Assembly: GCA_947508155.1 (NCBI GenBank)
Contig: CANNRM010000020.1
Coordinates: forward strand, 1 to 8,045
Length of the DNA stretch: 8,045 nucleotides
DNA from: Rickettsiales bacterium
Lineage (GTDB): Bacteria; Pseudomonadota; Alphaproteobacteria; Rickettsiales; Rickettsiaceae
Direction: 5' to 3'
Below the pieces are notes generated by a model that was not told the DNA's origin, ran no database searches, and saw nothing but the letters and a program-made list of their open reading frames with translations. Positions 1 to 5,423 of the stretch are shown piece after piece. A program made the position numbers and the translations under genes. The number at the start of each line of letters is the position of its first letter. Position 1 is the first letter of the stretch.

Positions 1-3
1 ACC

Positions 4-270
4 GTGAACACACCCCTTGCGAAAGGTGTCGATGACAATGGCATGAAAATTGCTTTAAAAGAGTTGGCGAAACAGTTTGAAAATCAGCTCCAATCAATTT
101 TATGGACTCAGATGTTTAAGCGAGAAGATGCTAGCATGGCTGAAAAAATGTGGTCCTCTGAACGTACTAATGCTTTGATAGAAGCTAATGACGAATTGGG
201 TGATTTCGGCGAGTGTGTTTATGAAGAATTGCTCGAAGAAATGCGGGTAAAAAATAAGATAGGACGTTAA
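4..270 (+). CDS. flgJ: FlgJ-type rod-binding protein (single domain; start possibly upstream)
   Basis: This 88-residue protein matches the N-terminal rod-binding domain of FlgJ, the cap that assists assembly of the flagellar rod in the periplasm. Visible family features are the amphipathic helix LKELAKQFENQLQSILWTQM (residues 18-37) and the C-terminal GDFGECVYEELLEEM (66-80), which corresponds to the family's G-x-x-F/Y-x-x-M/L-x-x-x-L-x-x-x-M ending. There is no C-terminal muramidase domain; this short form (also called CheL) is usual in alphaproteobacteria. The start used is GTG at position 4. Its ribosome site is outside the window, so a start further upstream cannot be excluded, and ATG at 43 would give a shorter protein that still covers the domain. 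The stop codon directly abuts the next gene, which indicates an operon with the FlgN-like gene and flgK. Confidence 0.75.
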   Translation: MNTPLAKGVDDNGMKIALKELAKQFENQLQSILWTQMFKREDASMAEKMWSSERTNALIEANDELGDFGECVYEELLEEMRVKNKIGR

Positions 271-732
271 ATGCGGGTTACTCGAGATGCTAAAACATCA
301 GAACAAATGATTAAAACTTTGCTATCGATGATACGCGAATGCAAGAAAATCATTGATAACGATAATAAAGCATTTGAGAAAGTTGGTATATCTGGCCTGA
401 TGGCCAACCAAGAGAAAACTATGAGGATGCTGCAAGAGTTTCATGATTACTACAAAGATGTAACAAGCACTCGTGATTTAAAAAATACAGTTCCAGAAAC
501 TTTGTTGAGAACGGCTGGAAATGAGTATGATGATCTACAAAAAGCATTTGAGCAATATCATACTAATCTGCAAATTGCAGGAAAAGTGAGTGATATATTC
601 ATGGATGCGATGAAGAAGAATATACAAAGCGATGCTAAAAAAGATTATGGATATAACAAAGACGGAATGCTGGTTTCAGATAAAAAGATATTATCAACTA
701 TGCCTTCTGTAAGTTTTAATAATAAGGTATGA
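271..732 (+). CDS. Putative FlgN-like flagellar export chaperone (hypothetical protein)
   Basis: This is a 153-residue, highly charged and mostly helical protein with no signal peptide or membrane segment. The long helices (about residues 8-62 and 75-122) followed by a YGYNKDG turn (126-132) and a polar tail resemble FlgN, the cytoplasmic chaperone that delivers FlgK and FlgL to the flagellar type III export gate. FlgN proteins commonly end in helices followed by a tYg..G element. Sequence similarity alone is weak; the call leans on the position directly before flgK. The ATG follows the flgJ stop with no gap and has an AGGAC ribosome site at 261-265. The gene ends 1 nt before the flgK start. 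An unrelated helical flagellar accessory protein is the main alternative. Confidence 0.5.
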   Translation: MRVTRDAKTSEQMIKTLLSMIRECKKIIDNDNKAFEKVGISGLMANQEKTMRMLQEFHDYYKDVTSTRDLKNTVPETLLRTAGNEYDDLQKAFEQYHTNLQIAGKVSDIFMDAMKKNIQSDAKKDYGYNKDGMLVSDKKILSTMPSVSFNNKV

Positions 733-733
733 A

Positions 734-3700
734 ATGACTACAAGCGCACTAGGTAATGGAGTACACAATCTATTGACTGCTAATGCGGCTATGGCCGGGG
801 CTGGTAAGGCTATGGCTCAGCCTGATGGCGCAACTTTGCAAACTCCAACTATCCTTAATAAAGGACAAAGCGGTCACACATTTGCTTTAATACGTGCAAC
901 GGATATATTCAAGTTTCAAGGTACGCTAGCTGCAAGTTCTGTGTCTGGAGCAAGTGGCGCTAATTTTCAGTATAATAGCAGATTAGGTGCTTTACTGGGT
1001 CAACCAGACGATCCGACCAATTTGTCGAACACAATGACTGATTTCCTCAATTCTTTTGATGCGGATATTCTAGGAAATGATAAACGCGACAATATCGTAT
1101 CTTCAGCATCAACATTTACATCTCGTGTTAATGCCTATGTGGCTGGGCTGCAAGATATTAAGGCAGATCTTGAAAATGATATAGCAACCTCTGTTACTAG
1201 CATCAATGATATTATAACTAGAATAGTGGATATCAACAAAACACTCGGTGGAAATGGCAAAAGCATTAGCTCGGTGGAAGATCAGCGTGATGATTTGATA
1301 TCAGAACTTAGTGCTTTATTGTCAGTCAAATGCTCATTCAATAACAATGGAATGGCTACAATCAGTACAGCTGGTGGTAGGCAATTAGTTACTAGCTCTG
1401 GTTATGTGCAATTGTCATATACAGAAGACTCTAACTTACTATCCCATAATGACAATTCTGATGTTATTGGAGTGCGTTATTATGGTTTAAATGGTAGCGA
1501 TCAAGAGATTACTCAAATACAAGTGTCAGATGTAAAACACAAATTTGGTGGTAAATTTGCAGGTCTATTGGATGTGCGTGATAATGTGCTACCAAAGGCT
1601 TTGAGTGCGATAAATAACACAGTGAAACAAATCGCATTTCAAGTAAATGAATTACAAAATTCCGGCTCTGGTTTTCCTCCTGCTTCTTCCTTTACTTCTG
1701 AGCATACGATGCTTTTGGGGGATAAAATGGCCTTTACTGGGAAGGCGAATTTTGCCATAACAGATGCGAATGGCCAGCCGATTATAGATAATATTGGTAT
1801 TGGTAATGCCGTTAAGCCTGTAACTGTGGATTTTGACAAACTTCGTACCAGAAATGGTGCTTTTGGGCAATTTTCTACGCAAGATGTAATGGATGAGATT
1901 AATCGCGTCGCAGAAGGATATTCTAAAGCGAGCGTAGGCCTTGGAAGTGTTGCAGTGCAAGCTGGTAAGCCAGCTCAATGGCTGATTGACCAAGTGAGAT
2001 TGGTTCCTACGAGCGATATTTCTGCTGCTGGCACGATGTCATTTCAATTGGAGCTAAATAGCGGATCGCAATTTGATACTCAGTTTTTAGTGACTAGGAT
2101 GCAGGTTTTTGAACAAGACGGTACTGATACGCATTATGGTTTAGCTGCTCAAAATACAGTCACAGTTTCTGCTGGGCAAAATGTGAAAACCGGGCAAGAT
2201 ATTATAGTTAATTTGAAAAACGATGATAATTTTAATACTGTTCGTCTTAGCATGCGCGTTATCGGTGCTAATGGTTTGGTTGAAGAAAAATTTGCTGATT
2301 TTATCATTGGCAGCGCGGGTGTGAATCTTGGTGGTGCGCAAATTCTGAATCAGCGTTCTGAGGCTATAATGTCAGAGCGAGTTTTAGCGCCACTCGTTCC
2401 TATGAGGCCAGCTTTAGCTGTGGGCGAAGTTGCAGCTGATGTTACGGCAGCAAAGCTTGGTGCTCCGGTAGTTAATGCAAGCTTCGTGGATGCGAATGGT
2501 CTTGCCGTTGCAAATGCTAATACTCCAGGATATTTACAAATTTCTGCTGTTGCTGGTAATGGTTTGATTATTGATTCATCCAAAACCAAAGTACGCAGCA
2601 CAAACGCAACCGCTACTGAGATTCCTAAAAACCTCAGCCACGCATATGGATTGAATAATTTCTTCACATCTGATGCAATAAACCCAGCCACTGATCTTGC
2701 GGTGAATGGTACAATAGCTGGGAATTCTGGGATGATAAGCCTTGGTAAGGCTGAAGAAAACCAGCAAGTGCAATATATAATGAAAGGGCAGGTTTTGCCA
2801 TCTGCGACGTTGGATTTTGGTGGTGGTGCACCAATGATTGGTGATACCGTAACCATTGGTGTTACTATGTTTGCTTTCAGCGCGGCTCCTGTTCTGGCTA
2901 CAGATGTTCTGTTAGTAGGGGGCAATGCGGCAGCTAGCTTACAAAATCTTTATGATGTTGTGAAAGCAAATGCAGATGTAACCGCAGCTGTCACAATAAC
3001 CCCACCAGTTGCTGGTGCAACTCAACTTAATATTACCGCTAAAACTGCGGGTGCAGTTGTGGAGGTGGATTCCAACGTTGGTGCCGGTAATGTGTGGAAG
3101 GTTCCGGCATCAGTAGTTGGTGGTGGGCTTGGTGCCACAACAACACGCAAACTCACTGGTGGATATGCTGGTGCGATTTATGATCTAAGTGGAGGCAATG
3201 CTGCTGTCGGAGCGCATTTTACTCTTAACGGAGTTCAGTTTGACTTTGTGGACGGTGCTCCAGTTGGTCCACGCCAGGTGCAGCGTAATGGTGGTGGCGT
3301 AGCGGTAGATACAATTACTAACCTTAAAGCAGCTTTGCAAGCATCAACTGACCCTCGTATTGCTGGGCTTTTTACATTTACGATAGATCATGCACATCAA
3401 AATCAATTGATAATATCCGCAAAAAATGAAGGCTCTAGCGGGAACTCTTTGACTATTTCAGAAAGTGAAGGCGGCAAACTAAAATCACCTGGTGACGTTG
3501 CTGTCCTACTTCCAGCAGCCAACCACCTCATCGGCGGTGTTGACATACCAACTCAAACCACAGTAAACACACATGCTTTACAAATTGGTATTGGGCAAAA
3601 TAATGTGTTCAATGATTTATCAGTCAAAACTTTGAGTTTTGATTTATCTAGCACCGTTTCGCATCAAACTATCTCTGGTTTTTTCACTAGCTCTTTCCAA

Positions 3701-3934
3701 GCAAAGATGGACCATATGTTTAACAAAAGTCAGCAGCAAGACAAGGTAGATTCGGGTGTTTTAGAGAAGTTGCACATAGAATATGATCGCATTACCAAAC
3801 TTTCAGGTGATAGTAGGAAAGCCGCTGAGGCCCAGTTTGTAGAATATTTACAATATAGCAAATTGCTGACTGCTTATGTGCAGAAGGTAATTGAATGGCG
3901 TAATTATTTGCTAGATACTCTAGCAAGAGGATAA
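734..3934 (+). CDS. flgK: Flagellar hook-associated protein 1 (FlgK), oversized
   Basis: FlgK forms the first ring of the hook-filament junction outside the cell. Family features are LGQPDDPTNLSNTMTDFLNS (88-107), the long helix with DQRDDLISELS (183-193), the alphaproteobacterial element GLNNFF (639-644), and the C-terminal D0 helix EAQFVEYLQYSKLLTAYVQK (1032-1051) ending in LLDTL. The protein has 1066 residues, against roughly 450-700 in most FlgKs. Extra length includes two tandem beta-rich modules: about 691-810 (GDTVTIGVTMFAF, NITAKTAG, LTGG) and about 820-935 (GAHFTLNGVQFDF, IISAKNEGSSGNSLTI, LIGG). They look like diverged copies of each other. The N-terminus lacks the usual NxANxxTPGYxR signature. 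The ATG lies 1 nt after the preceding stop and is served by TAAGG at 723-727. The module region is richer in G+C (33 of 60 bases at 3061-3120) than flgL (19 of 60 at 4621-4680), which may indicate a different origin or only Gly/Ala-rich coding. Confidence 0.85.
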   Translation: MTTSALGNGVHNLLTANAAMAGAGKAMAQPDGATLQTPTILNKGQSGHTFALIRATDIFKFQGTLAASSVSGASGANFQYNSRLGALLGQPDDPTNLSNTMTDFLNSFDADILGNDKRDNIVSSASTFTSRVNAYVAGLQDIKADLENDIATSVTSINDIITRIVDINKTLGGNGKSISSVEDQRDDLISELSALLSVKCSFNNNGMATISTAGGRQLVTSSGYVQLSYTEDSNLLSHNDNSDVIGVRYYGLNGSDQEITQIQVSDVKHKFGGKFAGLLDVRDNVLPKALSAINNTVKQIAFQVNELQNSGSGFPPASSFTSEHTMLLGDKMAFTGKANFAITDANGQPIIDNIGIGNAVKPVTVDFDKLRTRNGAFGQFSTQDVMDEINRVAEGYSKASVGLGSVAVQAGKPAQWLIDQVRLVPTSDISAAGTMSFQLELNSGSQFDTQFLVTRMQVFEQDGTDTHYGLAAQNTVTVSAGQNVKTGQDIIVNLKNDDNFNTVRLSMRVIGANGLVEEKFADFIIGSAGVNLGGAQILNQRSEAIMSERVLAPLVPMRPALAVGEVAADVTAAKLGAPVVNASFVDANGLAVANANTPGYLQISAVAGNGLIIDSSKTKVRSTNATATEIPKNLSHAYGLNNFFTSDAINPATDLAVNGTIAGNSGMISLGKAEENQQVQYIMKGQVLPSATLDFGGGAPMIGDTVTIGVTMFAFSAAPVLATDVLLVGGNAAASLQNLYDVVKANADVTAAVTITPPVAGATQLNITAKTAGAVVEVDSNVGAGNVWKVPASVVGGGLGATTTRKLTGGYAGAIYDLSGGNAAVGAHFTLNGVQFDFVDGAPVGPRQVQRNGGGVAVDTITNLKAALQASTDPRIAGLFTFTIDHAHQNQLIISAKNEGSSGNSLTISESEGGKLKSPGDVAVLLPAANHLIGGVDIPTQTTVNTHALQIGIGQNNVFNDLSVKTLSFDLSSTVSHQTISGFFTSSFQAKMDHMFNKSQQQDKVDSGVLEKLHIEYDRITKLSGDSRKAAEAQFVEYLQYSKLLTAYVQKVIEWRNYLLDTLARG
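2804..3538 (+). other. Tandem beta-rich modules within FlgK
   Basis: This part of flgK encodes residues 691-935. Each half reads as G-D/A-x-x-T-[IL]-x-G-x-x-F-x-F, then a helical stretch with L-x-x-[LA], then I-[TS]-A-K-[TN]-x-G, then ends in L-[TI]-G-G. The pattern resembles repeated modules (T[VI]xGxxxTF ... LTITAKTAGxxGN ... LTGG) that occur in phage virion and tail proteins and in some bacterial surface proteins. The resemblance is by eye. In FlgK this region should lie in the outward-facing D2/D3 part, so it probably decorates the junction surface. Confidence 0.5.
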
Positions 3935-3947
3935 GAATAAAAGTGCT

Positions 3948-3997
3948 ACATACGTCACCCCGGAATTTGTGTAGCAAATATCCGGGGCCCAGTATGT
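3948..3997. repeat. Palindromic element between flgK and flgL (50 bp)
   Basis: Inverted repeat with ACATAC/GTATGT outer arms, a 4-4 internal loop, perfect CCCCGGA/TCCGGGG arms and inner ATTTG/CAAAT arms around a TGTAG loop, for 18 base pairs in total. It starts 13 bp after the flgK stop. It contains the GTCACCCC core shared with the other palindromes of this window. No T-run follows it on the plus strand, so it is not a classic intrinsic terminator, although the RNA stem could stabilise or punctuate the flgK message. Confidence 0.75.
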
Positions 3998-4016
3998 TAA
4001 AAATGATTAGATTAAG

Positions 4017-4048
4017 TGCTGGATCCCGGATCAAGTCCGGGATGACAT
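4017..4048. repeat. Palindromic element GGATCCCGGA-TCAAG-TCCGGGATGACA
   Basis: A perfect 8-bp stem, ATCCCGGA (4023-4030) and TCCGGGAT (4036-4043), surrounds the loop TCAAG. The flanks TGCTGG and GACA complete a sequence type that is dispersed in many alphaproteobacterial genomes. It lies 19 bp downstream of the first palindrome in the flgK-flgL spacer. Confidence 0.75.
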
Positions 4049-4053
4049 ATCAT

Positions 4054-4082
4054 GTCACAAGGGCGATTAAGCCTGGGATGAC
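4054..4082. repeat. Degenerate copy of the GTCAYCC palindrome
   Basis: GTCA (4054-4057) and TGAC (4079-4082) bound a weaker dyad that includes GGC-GATTAA-GCC and ends in the family signature GGGATGAC. It appears to be a decayed third member of the cluster between flgK and flgL. It ends 34 bp before the flgL start, upstream of the flgL ribosome site. Confidence 0.5.
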
Positions 4083-4116
4083 GATAATTACGAATTAAAT
4101 AATAAGGAAGGCAAAT

Positions 4117-5049
4117 ATGTCAGTAACTACAAGATATAGTGTTCACACAGAACAAAAGAGTATGATTAGCGGTATTCAAAAAAGCGCTGAATATGCTAGA
4201 AATGCTCAGAGAAGCATGTCTTCTGGGCAAAAATATTTACATACATCTGAAATGACAGATGCAGAACGTCAGCAATCAATTTCTTTACAAAACTCATATG
4301 TTCGGACTATGCAGTTAGATAACAACGCAAAGAATTTTGCGGAGAAAATTAAAGTTGGGATGGAATCTGTTGATAGAATACAAAGTAAAGTCTCGGAAAT
4401 CTCTGGTCTAATTGCTGAAAAACGCAATCTTGACCCTGATGCGCGAGCATTGTTCCAATCTGCTATTAAGAATGCTCTTAACACTATGCAAGTTGAGATG
4501 AACTCTACTTATGCTGGTGGCGGATATGTTTTTGCTCCTAGTGCTAGTAGCAATTCAGCGCCAGTTGGAGACATAGTAAATGGTCAAAATTATGGTGCAG
4601 ATAAAGTACCTAATACAAATTATGTAAATAATCCATCTGGTTCTAACAAAGTAACTGTTGCCGAAGGAATGAGTTTTAATACAGATTTAAATCCGGCTGA
4701 TAAGGGATTTAGAGATACTATAGCAGCTTTGCACATGATGCTTGATAACGTAAATGATCAAAGCCTTAGGGAGATTCCTGATGCAACCCTTGAATTTTTT
4801 AACACTGCGCAATCAGAGTTATCAAATTTTCTTGCGACTAATCTAAAGCCGCTTTATGACAATACTCAATCTGCTATAGCAAAGAACGATAATGCATATG
4901 ATAATATTCTAGAGCAGCTTGAATCATTTAAGGCAGATCCTGTAGAATTCAGTGCGCGTATCGCTGATGAAAATACTAATATTGAGAGATTGATAGCTAT
5001 AATATCAGCTCAAAGAGCGCTTCCTAGCTTGTTGGAAGGAATCAGATAA
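4117..5049 (+). CDS. flgL: Flagellar hook-associated protein 3 (FlgL)
   Basis: FlgL forms the second ring of the hook-filament junction, between FlgK and the flagellin filament. The 310-residue length is typical. Flagellin-type ends are present: the N-terminal helix with RSMSSGQKYLHTSE (32-45), in the place of the family's SSGKxxxxPSD segment, and the C-terminal helix IERLIAIISAQRALPSLLEG. GGGYVFAP (134-141) matches the FlgL-specific GGxYLFAG motif after the first helical domain and argues against a flagellin. The ATG at 4117 has a strong AAGGAAGG ribosome site at 4104-4111. The 182-bp spacer from flgK is full of palindromes and shows no clear promoter, so transcription probably continues from the flgK operon. 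Confidence 0.82.
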   Translation: MSVTTRYSVHTEQKSMISGIQKSAEYARNAQRSMSSGQKYLHTSEMTDAERQQSISLQNSYVRTMQLDNNAKNFAEKIKVGMESVDRIQSKVSEISGLIAEKRNLDPDARALFQSAIKNALNTMQVEMNSTYAGGGYVFAPSASSNSAPVGDIVNGQNYGADKVPNTNYVNNPSGSNKVTVAEGMSFNTDLNPADKGFRDTIAALHMMLDNVNDQSLREIPDATLEFFNTAQSELSNFLATNLKPLYDNTQSAIAKNDNAYDNILEQLESFKADPVEFSARIADENTNIERLIAIISAQRALPSLLEGIR

Positions 5050-5059
5050 GAACTTCGTG

Positions 5060-5110
5060 GACGGACCGTCATCCCAGAATTTGCTGTGCGTAAGAATGCA
5101 TCCCCCATAT
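5060..5110. repeat. Partial GTCATCCC-type element after flgL
   Basis: GACGGACCGTC (5060-5070) is a small dyad. The sequence from 5068 reads GTCATCCCAGAATTTGCTGT, close to one arm of the element at 3954 (GTCACCCCGGAATTTGTGTA). No matching second arm is visible nearby, so this appears to be a broken or half element. Confidence 0.4.
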
Positions 5111-5220
5111 TGTCACCCCAGCGAAGGCGGGGTCAGTCAAATAATTTTGCGTTAGCGACGCAATAAAATATAACCAATAAAGATTATATAAACTGGATTC
5201 CCGCCTTCGCGAGGATGACA
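5111..5220. repeat. 110-bp inverted-repeat unit between flgL and tRNA-Phe
   Basis: The left arm 5111-5137 begins TGTCACCCCAGCGAAGGCGG, and the reverse complement of the right arm 5192-5220 begins TGTCATCCTCGCGAAGGCGG. They share a perfect GCGAAGGCGGG core. The 54-bp AT-rich interior holds a perfect 6-bp stem, TTGCGT-TAGCG-ACGCAA (5147-5163). The layout is like a small non-autonomous palindromic element. No target-site duplication is evident. It lies between convergent flgL and tRNA-Phe and could act as a two-way transcription barrier, although neither strand shows a T-run after the stem. Confidence 0.65.
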
Positions 5221-5272
5221 TTAATCTGGTGAAATATAACTCTATATATATGAAAATCTAAAAGATGAAGGA

Positions 5273-5348
5273 TGGTGGCCAGGGCCGGAATCGAACCGGC
5301 GACACAAGGATTTTCAGTCCTTTGCTCTACCAACTGAGCTACCTGGCC
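5273..5348 (-). tRNA. tRNA-Phe (anticodon GAA), CCA encoded
   Basis: The minus strand folds into a full cloverleaf. The acceptor stem is GGCCAGG/CCTGGCC, the D arm GCTC-AGTTGGTA-GAGC, and the anticodon arm AAGGA-CTGAAAA-TCCTT with anticodon GAA. The T arm is GCCGG-TTCGATT-CCGGC. The discriminator base A (5276) is followed by an encoded CCA (5273-5275). All stems are fully paired, so the gene should be functional. Confidence 0.96.
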
Positions 5349-5366
5349 TAGTAGCCTGAGACATAG

Positions 5367-5395
5367 TTTATATACTAAAATTATTCTTATGTCCA
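5367..5395 (-). promoter_or_regulatory. Candidate sigma-70 promoter of tRNA-Phe
   Basis: On the minus strand a -35 TGGACA (5390-5395) and a -10 TATAAA (5367-5372) are separated by 17 bp. Initiation would fall about 10-13 nt before the mature tRNA 5' end, a normal distance for a tRNA gene. It lies in the 75-bp gap behind the 595-codon gene, so the tRNA may also receive readthrough from it. Confidence 0.45.
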
Positions 5396-5423
5396 GAGCT
5401 TTTGTGTGGTTTTATGCTGTGTC

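Noticed and set aside
2350..2925. Minus-strand open frame of 191 codons inside flgK
   Set aside because: It lies wholly opposite the clear FlgK reading frame, shows no ribosome site or family pattern, and is favoured by the less AT-rich Gly/Ala coding of that region.
3948..4048. Intrinsic terminator after flgK
   Set aside because: The stems are strong, but no run of T follows them on the plus strand.
5273..5348. tRNA-Phe as an integration site of an island carrying the unknown gene
   Set aside because: I found no second copy of the tRNA 3' end and no integrase or other mobility gene in the window.
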